Of a stretch of 64,000 nt of DNA, positions 1 to 7,588 are shown one piece after another. This DNA comes from Lysobacteraceae bacterium (lineage in GTDB: Bacteria; Pseudomonadota; Gammaproteobacteria; Xanthomonadales; Xanthomonadaceae), in the NCBI GenBank assembly GCA_023954075.1, contig JAMLIV010000003.1, forward strand, positions 106,821 through 170,820, in the 5' to 3' direction. Both the position numbers and the translations under genes were made by a program. Under the pieces are notes generated by a model, which saw only the letters and a list, made by a program, of their open reading frames with translations, was not told where the DNA came from and searched no databases. Position 1 is the first letter of the stretch; each line of letters opens with the position of its first letter.

Positions 1-380
1 CGCCGCCGGCGCACCGGCAGGGTCTCGATGCAGCGCGCGACGGCCTCGACCTTGAGCGTCTCCGCCGCAGCGCGTTCCGGGCCGGGACCGCTGGCCGCGA
101 GCTCCACGCCGCTTTCGCCGTCGGGAAGCGGATCGGCGGCGCGCACCTGCGCGCGCCGCACCGCGTCCACAATGGTCGTGACCACCACCCGCTGGATGTA
201 AGACGCAGGAAACTCGGCGTTTGGGTCACGCTCGATCGCCTTCCACAACCGGATACGCACCTCCTGCTCCACCTCGTCCGGGTCGATTCCGTGAATATTC
301 AAGGCGTTGGATGCGATCTGCGCCCGCATGCGGGATGCGAACCGCTGCAGCAGTTCGTTCAGCTTGGCGTCCAGGCTCAC
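1..380 (-). CDS. sigma-70 family RNA polymerase sigma factor, C-terminally cut by the window edge
   Basis: An open frame runs on the minus strand from a GTG at 380 to the left edge (about 126 residues). The product starts VSLDAKLNELLQRF and contains the helix pair of sigma region 2 (acidic GIDPDEVEQEVRIRLWKAIE, then a basic VVTTIVDAVRRAQ helix) followed by a linker and the start of region 4. This is the usual order in ECF-type sigma factors, which direct RNA polymerase to alternative promoters. The GTG start overlaps the stop of the upstream glycosyltransferase as GTGA (377-380), so translation of the two is probably coupled. There is no ATG start, which makes it easy to miss. Its regulon and anti-sigma partner cannot be told because the rest lies outside the window. 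Confidence 0.75.
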   Translation of the reverse strand, partial: MSLDAKLNELLQRFASRMRAQIASNALNIHGIDPDEVEQEVRIRLWKAIERDPNAEFPASYIQRVVVTTIVDAVRRAQVRAADPLPDGESGVELAASGPGPERAAAETLKVEAVARCIETLPVRRR

Positions 381-1417
381 GCGTCGTGTCCTGCCGCAGG
401 CCGCGGCGGGCCCATTCCGGCCACGGCGTCCTGCCACGGCGTGGCGGCCACGGCACGGGTTCCGGAGCGTGCCGGGCGGAAGGCCTCGAGCAGGTACAGC
501 GGGCGCGCCTTGGCCTCGACGTAAAGCCGCCCGAGGTATTCGCCCATGATGCCCAGCGCCATGAGCTGCATCCCGCCCAGGAACAGGATCACCGTCATCA
601 GCGAGGGATAACCGGCCACCGGATTGCCCCAGAGCACCGTCTTGGCCACGATCCACAGACCGTAGCCGAACGCCACCAGCGCGGTGATGAGGCCGACATA
701 GGTCGCCACGCGCAGCGGCACGGTGGAAAAGGAGGTGATGCCCTCCAGCGCGAAGTTCCACAGCTTCCAGTAGTTGAACTTGCTGCTGCCCGCTTCGCGC
801 GGATCGCGCCGGTAGGGCAGCGCGCACTGGCGGAACCCGACCCAGGCGAAGATGCCCTTCATGAAGCGCTGGCGCTCGCGCAGGCCGCGCAGCGCCTCGA
901 CCACGCGCCGAGACATCAGGCGGAAGTCGCCGGTGTCGGGCGGGATCGGCGTGGCCGAAAGACGCTGCATCACCCGGTAAAAGGCGGACGCGGTGGCGCG
1001 CTTGAGCCAGGTTTCGCCGTCGCGCGCCAGGCGCTGGCCGTAGACCACGTCATGGCCTTCCCGCCAGCGGGCGATGAATTCGGGGATGAGCTCGGGCGGA
1101 TCCTGCAGGTCCGCGTCGATGACCAGCGCAAGGTCGGCATCGACCTGATCCAGGCCCGCGGTCAGCGCGGCCTCCTTGCCGAAGTTGCGCGCCAGCTTCA
1201 GCGCCGCCACGCGCGCATCGGTCGCGGCCAGCTCCTCGATGATCCGCCAGGTCGCGTCGCGGCTGCCGTCATCGACATAGATGATGCTGCCGCTTGCGTC
1301 CAGTCCGTCGAGCACGGCCGCCAGACGCGCATGGAACCGGGGGAGCACCGCCGCCTCGTTGTAGGCTGGCACCACGACGGCGAGCGTCGGGCGCGTGGGT
1401 TGGGATCGATCCATCAT
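377..1417 (-). CDS. polyprenyl-phosphate-type family 2 glycosyltransferase
   Basis: The 346-residue protein has the GT2 fold signature near the N terminus (LAVVVPAYNEAAVLPRF), the metal/nucleotide-binding acidic stretch LVIDADLQDPPE around residue 95, and two C-terminal membrane helices (about 230-260 and 268-290) ending in GEYLGRLYVEAKARP. This layout is that of the DPM1/GtrB/ArnC branch, which transfers a sugar from a nucleotide to undecaprenyl phosphate at the inner face of the cytoplasmic membrane. The donor sugar cannot be read from sequence. The gene lies about 25 bp downstream of mtgA on the same strand and its stop overlaps the start of the sigma-factor gene, so the three may form an operon. 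Confidence 0.85.
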   Translation of the reverse strand: MMDRSQPTRPTLAVVVPAYNEAAVLPRFHARLAAVLDGLDASGSIIYVDDGSRDATWRIIEELAATDARVAALKLARNFGKEAALTAGLDQVDADLALVIDADLQDPPELIPEFIARWREGHDVVYGQRLARDGETWLKRATASAFYRVMQRLSATPIPPDTGDFRLMSRRVVEALRGLRERQRFMKGIFAWVGFRQCALPYRRDPREAGSSKFNYWKLWNFALEGITSFSTVPLRVATYVGLITALVAFGYGLWIVAKTVLWGNPVAGYPSLMTVILFLGGMQLMALGIMGEYLGRLYVEAKARPLYLLEAFRPARSGTRAVAATPWQDAVAGMGPPRPAAGHDA

Positions 1418-1441
1418 GAAACTCCCGCAAGGCCGCGCATG

Positions 1442-2215
1442 CTACCGCGCCGGACCGCTGATGCCACAGCATTCGGCCAGCCAGTCCGGGCCGCCGAGCT
1501 GGCGCACCTGGCGCTCGATCCAGTCGCGCCGGCGCAGGACGTAGGGCGTAGGCGCATCGGCATGAAGGCGGCGCGGGCTGGGCAGCACCGCCGCCAGGAG
1601 CGCCGCCTGGCGCGCGTCGAGCCGATCGGCATCGCGTCCGAAGAAGCGGCGCGCGGCCGCCTGTGCGCCGTGGATTCCGTCACCGAACTCCGCGATGTTC
1701 GCATACACCTCCAGGATGCGGCGCTTGGGCCACAGCAGCTCGATGGCGAGGGTGTAGTACGCCTCGATCCCCTTGCGCAGCCAGCTTCGGCCGTTCCAGA
1801 GAAAGAGGTTCTTGGCCACCTGCTGGCTGATCGTGCTGGCCCCGCGCAGGCGGCCGCCGTCACCGCGCGCCGCGACCACGGCCGAGATCGCGTCGAAGTC
1901 GAAGCCGCGGTGGCGCGGAAAGGTCTGGTCCTCGGCGGCCACCAGTGCGATGGCAAGCTCAGGTGCCATCCTGTCCAGATCGCGCCACTCGTATTGCAGC
2001 GTGAAGCCGGCGTCGCCGCGCATGTCCCACCGGCGCGCCAGCATGACCGCGCTGGTGGGTGGATCGACGAAGCGCAGCACCAGCACGGGCATCAGGCTGG
2101 CGATCAGCAGCAGGACGAATCCGAAGGCCATTCGCCAAAACCAGCGTTGCCGCCGGCGCGGCGTCGCACCTGCCGCGCCTGATCGTGCCTTGAAGGCGCT
2201 GCCGCGCGTCACCAT
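1442..2215 (-). CDS. mtgA: monofunctional biosynthetic peptidoglycan transglycosylase
   Basis: The product (257 residues from the ATG at 2215) polymerises lipid II into glycan strands at the periplasmic face of the inner membrane. After a basic N terminus there is one membrane helix at about residues 27-48, then a GT51 domain with the catalytic Glu95 in LVAAEDQTFPRHRGFD and the motifs GASTISQQVAKNLFLW and RRILEVYANIAEFGDGIHG. The length fits MtgA rather than a bifunctional penicillin-binding protein, as no transpeptidase domain follows. The frame stays open upstream to 2434, but that stretch is antisense to hslO and lacks membrane-protein character, so 2215 is the better start. It is divergent from hslO with about 30 bp between them. 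Confidence 0.92.
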   Translation of the reverse strand: MVTRGSAFKARSGAAGATPRRRQRWFWRMAFGFVLLLIASLMPVLVLRFVDPPTSAVMLARRWDMRGDAGFTLQYEWRDLDRMAPELAIALVAAEDQTFPRHRGFDFDAISAVVAARGDGGRLRGASTISQQVAKNLFLWNGRSWLRKGIEAYYTLAIELLWPKRRILEVYANIAEFGDGIHGAQAAARRFFGRDADRLDARQAALLAAVLPSPRRLHADAPTPYVLRRRDWIERQVRQLGGPDWLAECCGISGPAR

Positions 2216-2245
2216 AGTCGATCCATTGTTCCCGAAGGCTCCGCG

Positions 2246-3142
2246 ATGACGCATCCACCCGCCTCCCACGACGATGCCCTGCATCGGTTCCTGATTGATG
2301 GTGCCAACGCGCGCGGCGTGCTGGTGCGCCTGCGCGAGAGCTGGAAGGCGGTTCGCGCCACGGGTGACTATCCTGCCGAAGTCGCGCGGGTGCTGGCTGA
2401 ATCGCTCGCCGCCACGGCGCTTTTCGGCGGCCATCTCAAGCTCGAGGGCAACCTCTCGCTCCAGCTCAAGGGCGAGGCGGCGCTGCGCACCGTGTTCGCA
2501 GAGTACCGCGAGCCGGGCGTCCTGCGCGGTCTGGCGCGCTGGAATTCACCGGTGCCCTCGCCCCTTACCCCGCGCCAGTTCGGCGACGGCGCGCTGCTCG
2601 CGCTCACGGTCGAGACGCGCGTCCCCGGGCAGCATGACCCGATGCGCTACCAGGGCCTGGTCGGGCTCGATGCCGACAGCCTCGCCAGTGCCTGCGAGCG
2701 CTACTTCGCCCAGTCCGAGCAGTTGCCCACGCGCCTGGTCCTGCTGCAGCGCGGGGACCAGGTCGCGGGCCTGCTGCTCCAGCTCCTGCCGGGACACGGC
2801 GAGGACGAGGACGCCTGGCCGCGCCTGCAGGCCCTGCTGGACACCGTGACCGCGGATGAGCTGCTCGACCTGCCGGCCGAAGCCCTCCTCTACCGCCTGT
2901 TCCACGAGGACGGGGTGCGGCTGCTGGCCGCGCAGCCGCTGGCGTTCGGCTGCACCTGCTCGCGCGAGCGCGTGGGCGGGATGCTGCGCGGGCTGGGCGA
3001 AGCCGAGGCCCACGCGGCGTTGCAGGGCGACGTGGCCACCATCACCTGCGAGTTCTGCGGCCAGCGCTACACCTTTGATCGCATCGACATCGCCAGCCTG
3101 TTTGGCGAACCCGCGGCCCCCGGCTCCACAACCCCGCAATAG
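2246..3142 (+). CDS. hslO: redox-regulated molecular chaperone Hsp33
   Basis: The 298-residue protein matches Hsp33, a cytosolic holdase activated by oxidation. The C-terminal zinc/redox centre is complete: CTCSRERV (CxC) and, about 30 residues on, CEFCGQRY (CxxC). The N-terminal part contains the typical FGGHLKLEGNLSLQLKGEA and the LALTVET strand. The length is normal for the family. It is divergently oriented to mtgA and its stop is 15 bp from the stop of the convergent GGDEF-EAL gene. Confidence 0.95.
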   Translation: MTHPPASHDDALHRFLIDGANARGVLVRLRESWKAVRATGDYPAEVARVLAESLAATALFGGHLKLEGNLSLQLKGEAALRTVFAEYREPGVLRGLARWNSPVPSPLTPRQFGDGALLALTVETRVPGQHDPMRYQGLVGLDADSLASACERYFAQSEQLPTRLVLLQRGDQVAGLLLQLLPGHGEDEDAWPRLQALLDTVTADELLDLPAEALLYRLFHEDGVRLLAAQPLAFGCTCSRERVGGMLRGLGEAEAHAALQGDVATITCEFCGQRYTFDRIDIASLFGEPAAPGSTTPQ

Positions 3143-3157
3143 CCATCGCCGCGCGGT

Positions 3158-6136
3158 TCAGCGTCCGCGCAGGCCCGCGCCCAGGAGATCGTGCAGCGAG
3201 GCCGGGCGCGCGAGCAGGAAGCCCTGCCCGCAGGTTCCGCGACCGAGGTTCTTGAGGAGGCGAAGCTGCTCGTCGGTCTCGATGCCCTCGGCGATGACCT
3301 CCAGCCCCAGCTCGGTGCCGAGGGCGTGGATCGCGCGCAGCACGGTCGGCGAATTGCCCGGCTCGCTGCTGTCCAGCGGGCTGATGAAGGAGCGGTCGAT
3401 CTTGAGCGCCTGCAGCGGAAACTGGTGCAGGTAGCTCAGCGAGGAATAACCGGTGCCGAAGTCGTCCAGTGCCACCGAGATGCCGTGGCTGCGCAGGCGA
3501 TCCATGAGCTGCCGACTGTGTACCGGATCTTCCAGCAGCACACGCTCGGTGATCTCGATCCGCAGCTGCGCAGGATTGAAGCCCACCGCATCGAGGCGAT
3601 ACAGCAGCACCTCGACGAACTGCGGCGCGCGGAAGTGGCGCGCCCCGACGTTGATCCCCAGATAGGCCTCGCGGCCGAGCAGCGCGTCCGCCTGCGCGAA
3701 CGCACTGTCGAACACCTGCCAGTCGATCTCTTCCGACAGGCCCGACTCCTCGGCCTGCGCCAGGAAGGCACCGGGTGCGAGCAGTCCGTGCTGGGGATGG
3801 CGCCAGCGCAGCAGCGCCTCGAAACCGGCGATGCGTCCGTCATCGAGTTGGAAGATGGGCTGGAACACCGGCTCGAACTCGCGTCGCGTCACCGCGCGCC
3901 GCAGGTTGCCCTCCAGCTCCATCTGCAGCAGCACCTGGCCGCGCAGGGTTTCGTCGAACACCTCGAACCGCCGCCGCCCGTTCGCCTTGGCGCGATACAG
4001 CGCCACGTCGGCGTCGCGCAGCAGTTCCTCCGCGGTGCGGTAATGGGCCTGGGCGAAGGTGATGCCGATGCTGGTGGAGCTGTAGATGTCCTTGCCGCCG
4101 ATGTGCAGCGGCTCTTCCAGCGTGCGGATGATGTGCCGCGCCACGTCCTGGGCCCGCGTGGCGGCGTCGCGCGTTTCCAGCAGGATCGCGAACTCGTCGC
4201 CGCCGAGGCGGGCGATCAGGGCCTCGTCGGGAAGCTGGGTGCGGATCCTCGCGCCGGCCGCCTTGAGCAGCTCGTCGCCGACCAGGTGGCCGACCGAATC
4301 GTTCACGACCTTGAAGCGGTCGAGGTCCAGGAACAGGACGGCGAAGGCATGGTTCAGCGGATCCTTCCGGTAGCGCTCCAGCGCGCCTGACATGCGTTCG
4401 AGCAGGAGCGCGCGGTTGGGCAGGCCGGTGAGCGAATCGTGCAGGGCGGCGTGGCGCAGGCGGCGTTCGGCACGCTCGCGCTCGGCGATCTGTTCGCGCA
4501 GGGTCTGATTGGTGGCGGCCAGCGCCTCGGTGCGCTCGCGCACGCGCTCCTCCAGCACCACGTTGGCCTCGCGCAGCGAATCGGCTTGCCGCTTGCGCTG
4601 CAGCGCATTGGCGATGTGGTAGGACACGAAGGTGAGGATGTCCTGCTCGCGCTTGCCGTAGCTGTGCTTCTGGTCGTAGCTCTGCGTGACCATGACCCCC
4701 ACGGTGCGCGCATCGTAGATCAGCGGCACGCCGAGCCAGATCGTCGCCACGGTGCCGTGCGAGCGCGCCTCGCCCTGCTCCTCCAGCTCCATGATCCGGG
4801 CCACGTCGGCCAGCAGGGGCTGTCCGGTGCGCAGCACGTACTCGGTCAGCCCGCAGCCGAGCTGGCGCGACTGGCGCACCGGGTCGCGTTCGTCGACCGA
4901 ATAGGAGAAGTCCAGCCTGGTGCCGTCTTCCGACAGCAGGGCGATGTAGAAATTGCGCGCGTGAATCAGCTCGCCGATCACCCCGTGCAGGGATTCGTAG
5001 AATGCGTCCAGGCTGCCGCTGGTGGATCCCAGCTCCGCGATGCGGAACAGGGCGGCCTGCAGCTTTTCGGAGCGCTCGCGCTCCTGCACCTGCCGCCGCA
5101 ACGCCTGGTTGGCGGCCTTCAGGTCTTCGGTGCGTTCGCGTACGCGGCGTTCGAGCTCCTCGTGCGAGCGCACCCGGTCGAGCGCGGTGGCGACGTGCTG
5201 CGCCACGAAGTTGAGCAGCGCGTGGTCCTTCTCGCCATAGCGGCGGCGGCGGTCGTAGCTTTGCACCACCAGCGCGCCGATCACCTCGGTGCCGCGCAGC
5301 ATCGGCACGCCCAGCCAGGCCTCGCTCTGCGGCCCGAAGCCACCCTGCTCGAGGTCATGCTCGGCCAGCAGCGCATCGGACGGGCCCATCATCGCCTTGC
5401 CGGTGCGCAATACGTGCAGCGTCAGCGAGCCCTCCCACAGGCTCACGGGAAACTCACCGATGTCGGGCGGATCGGGATCGACGCTGTCGCGGAAATACGG
5501 CAGCGAAATCATCTGGCGCTGCGCGTCGTACAGCGCGATGTAGAAGTTCTCCGCGTACATCAGCCCGGCAATGATCGCGTGCAGCTCGGTCAGTACCTCG
5601 TCCATCTCGCGCTCACCGCTGGCCAGATCGGCGATGCGGTAAAGCGCATACTGGAGCCGCTCGGCCTCGGCCAGCTTCTCCATCGCCTGGCTCAGGCGCT
5701 CCAGCTCCAGCGCGCCGGGCAGCCGGTGCGAGAGGATGCGCGCGGCGGCATCCATGGCGTCGTGCTGGCCGGCATCGACCGGGTTGCGGAACCGCGTGAC
5801 CAGCACGCCCAGCCGCTCTTCACGATCCGCCAGCGGCAGCGCGAGCCAGTCGGGCGGAGGCAATTCCGCCTCGCCGCGCCAGCATGCCGCAGCCAGAAAG
5901 TCACCGACTTCCCGATCCACGCCGCCTGCCGCGCCACACCACTCCAGCGCGCCGGCGGCGTCGCGCACATAGAGGGCGTGCCCGCGCACGTCCATGCGCA
6001 GGCGCGACCAGGCCAGCAGCGACTCCAGCAGCGACTGGACCCGATTGCCCGTCAGCACCAGCTCGGAGCGCGCGACATCCGGGCATCGGTCTGCCGACGC
6101 CTCGCCTGTCGCAATGGCGTTACCGCGTTGCTTCAT
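3158..6136 (-). CDS. GAF-GAF-GGDEF-EAL cyclic-di-GMP turnover protein
   Basis: This large signalling protein has two successive GAF sensor domains (roughly residues 160-310 and 365-510, each followed by a coiled-coil ERRVRERTEDLKAANQ / EERVRERTEALAATNQ), then a GGDEF domain with an intact RLGGDEFAILL active site and an EAL domain with intact GFEALLRW, DDFGTGYSSLSYLHQF and KIDRSFI motifs. By sequence both diguanylate cyclase and phosphodiesterase activity are possible. No membrane helix is visible, so it is probably cytosolic and responds to a small ligand or redox signal bound by the GAF domains. The start is uncertain: the ATG at 6136 is given, an alternative is 6265, and the frame stays open to 6406. 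Upstream residues are low-complexity and look non-native. Confidence 0.88.
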   Translation of the reverse strand: MKQRGNAIATGEASADRCPDVARSELVLTGNRVQSLLESLLAWSRLRMDVRGHALYVRDAAGALEWCGAAGGVDREVGDFLAAACWRGEAELPPPDWLALPLADREERLGVLVTRFRNPVDAGQHDAMDAAARILSHRLPGALELERLSQAMEKLAEAERLQYALYRIADLASGEREMDEVLTELHAIIAGLMYAENFYIALYDAQRQMISLPYFRDSVDPDPPDIGEFPVSLWEGSLTLHVLRTGKAMMGPSDALLAEHDLEQGGFGPQSEAWLGVPMLRGTEVIGALVVQSYDRRRRYGEKDHALLNFVAQHVATALDRVRSHEELERRVRERTEDLKAANQALRRQVQERERSEKLQAALFRIAELGSTSGSLDAFYESLHGVIGELIHARNFYIALLSEDGTRLDFSYSVDERDPVRQSRQLGCGLTEYVLRTGQPLLADVARIMELEEQGEARSHGTVATIWLGVPLIYDARTVGVMVTQSYDQKHSYGKREQDILTFVSYHIANALQRKRQADSLREANVVLEERVRERTEALAATNQTLREQIAERERAERRLRHAALHDSLTGLPNRALLLERMSGALERYRKDPLNHAFAVLFLDLDRFKVVNDSVGHLVGDELLKAAGARIRTQLPDEALIARLGGDEFAILLETRDAATRAQDVARHIIRTLEEPLHIGGKDIYSSTSIGITFAQAHYRTAEELLRDADVALYRAKANGRRRFEVFDETLRGQVLLQMELEGNLRRAVTRREFEPVFQPIFQLDDGRIAGFEALLRWRHPQHGLLAPGAFLAQAEESGLSEEIDWQVFDSAFAQADALLGREAYLGINVGARHFRAPQFVEVLLYRLDAVGFNPAQLRIEITERVLLEDPVHSRQLMDRLRSHGISVALDDFGTGYSSLSYLHQFPLQALKIDRSFISPLDSSEPGNSPTVLRAIHALGTELGLEVIAEGIETDEQLRLLKNLGRGTCGQGFLLARPASLHDLLGAGLRGR

Positions 6137-6406
6137 CCCCGGACCCGCATCTTGGCCACCTGCGCGGCCGCGTTCCTGCGCCGTGCCGGGCTTCCCGGAT
6201 GCCCGCACGGACCTGTCGATCCCGCCGACGGCCTGCGCCGGCGCTGCTAGTGTCACGTCTGGCATCGGCGGTGTCCATGCCCGGGCGCTCAAGCTGTGCG
6301 CGATGCCGCATGCGCCGGCGCGACCGCCCGTGCGCCCGTGCGCCGCCAGGCAGCACCCGCAGGGGCGGAAACCGCGCGGCACGGCGGGTCCGAGCGGCCC
6401 GCTCAA

Positions 6407-6435
6407 TTGTTAAATTCGTATCAAAACGCTACAAT
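6407..6435 (+). promoter_or_regulatory. sigma-70-type promoter for the 6505 gene
   Basis: A TTGTTA box (6407-6412) and a TACAAT box (6430-6435) are separated by exactly 17 bp in a locally AT-rich stretch inside an otherwise very GC-rich intergenic region. The position, about 70 bp before the ATG at 6505, fits a housekeeping promoter for the exported-protein gene. Confidence 0.6.
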
Positions 6436-6504
6436 CCGTGCACCGCCACCAACCCCGTTCCGGGGGGGAACTTCGGTATCCCCGCAGGAATCCAACCGCA
6501 GGCC

Positions 6505-7524
6505 ATGCAACCCGATAGCCGCCGCCACCGCGCCACACCCGCACGCCTTCTTCTGGCGGCGGTGCTTGCGTGCGCGGCGATGCCCGGCGCAGCGGATCCG
6601 GCCGGCAACCTGGCCTATGGCGAGAGCGATGCGAAGGTTCTGCCGGTGCTCAACGCACAAAGCGGACAGATCGAAGCCCTGCTGCTGCTTGAACCCGATG
6701 GCAGCGGCATCGCGCCGCTGGATCGTCTGTTTCCGCGCATCGGGAGCCTGCCCAGCCCGAGGGTTCGGGGCAACACGACGAGCGGCCGGCAGCTGCGTGC
6801 CAGCCTGCAGCCCGATCCGAACGCCGGCCTCGCACTGCTCTGCAATCAGGGCGTGCAGGTGGCCGTGACGCTCGGGCCCCTGAGCCAGCAGTGCCTTCTG
6901 GCCCAGATCAGCGATCAGGACGACCTGCTGCGCGTGTCCACCTCGCGCCCCGCGCTGGTTCTGGATACCGGCTGGCGTTCCGCCAGCGGCGCGATGGACA
7001 TGAGCTTCGGTCTGGCTTGGCTGGATGCGTCGCTGCGCACCGCGCAGGAGGATGCGCTGCCCGGCCCGGGCGAGTCCGCGACGCCCCTGCCCGCCTTGCC
7101 GCCGCTGGCTCCCGTGACCCTCGGCGACATCAGCCTGCGCCAGGCGTACTGGAGCGGCCGCTTCGATCTGGGCGCGCAGCGCTGGTTCTCGGCCGGTGCC
7201 AGCCTGGGTTCGCAGGAAATGAACCTGCTGCTGGGCGGGCCGCAGCGTTGGGACACGACCACCGTCACCTTCGGCGTGGGCTACCGCGGCCTCAGCGGGC
7301 GCTTGACCGGGCGCCTGATCGAACTGCCGCGCGGCCAGGGCAATTTCCAGGCGCTGGACCTCGGCTTCTCCTGGCGCACGCCGTGGCAGGGCGAACTGAG
7401 CTTCGGCGCGCAGAACCTGCTCAACCAGTCCCCGGACACCAGCAAGTGGCCGCTGTCGGACCTGCCCGCGCTTGAGGCCCCCGGCGGTCGCACGCCGTAC
7501 GTGCGCTACAAACAGGATCTCTGA
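6505..7524 (+). CDS. exported protein, possibly outer-membrane beta-barrel
   Basis: The 339-residue product begins with a clear signal peptide (RRHRATPARLLLAAVLACAA, then AMPGAADPAG). The mature part has many alternating hydrophobic/polar stretches, and the C-terminal half reads like successive amphipathic beta strands (VTFGVGYRGLSGRLTGRLIE, FQALDLGFSWRTPWQGELSF). It resembles an outer-membrane barrel, but lacks the usual C-terminal aromatic residue, ending YKQDL. A cysteine pair (LLCNQGV, SQQCLL) may form a disulfide. I do not recognise a named family. The long frame that continues upstream of 6505 overlaps the divergent GGDEF gene and is not real. Convergent with plsB. Confidence 0.7.
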   Translation: MQPDSRRHRATPARLLLAAVLACAAMPGAADPAGNLAYGESDAKVLPVLNAQSGQIEALLLLEPDGSGIAPLDRLFPRIGSLPSPRVRGNTTSGRQLRASLQPDPNAGLALLCNQGVQVAVTLGPLSQQCLLAQISDQDDLLRVSTSRPALVLDTGWRSASGAMDMSFGLAWLDASLRTAQEDALPGPGESATPLPALPPLAPVTLGDISLRQAYWSGRFDLGAQRWFSAGASLGSQEMNLLLGGPQRWDTTTVTFGVGYRGLSGRLTGRLIELPRGQGNFQALDLGFSWRTPWQGELSFGAQNLLNQSPDTSKWPLSDLPALEAPGGRTPYVRYKQDL

Positions 7525-7588
7525 TCCGCCGCGCCGCGCGCGGCCTGCCCAGACCCGAACGCACCCAACCGCCCGCAGCCCGCGCCCT

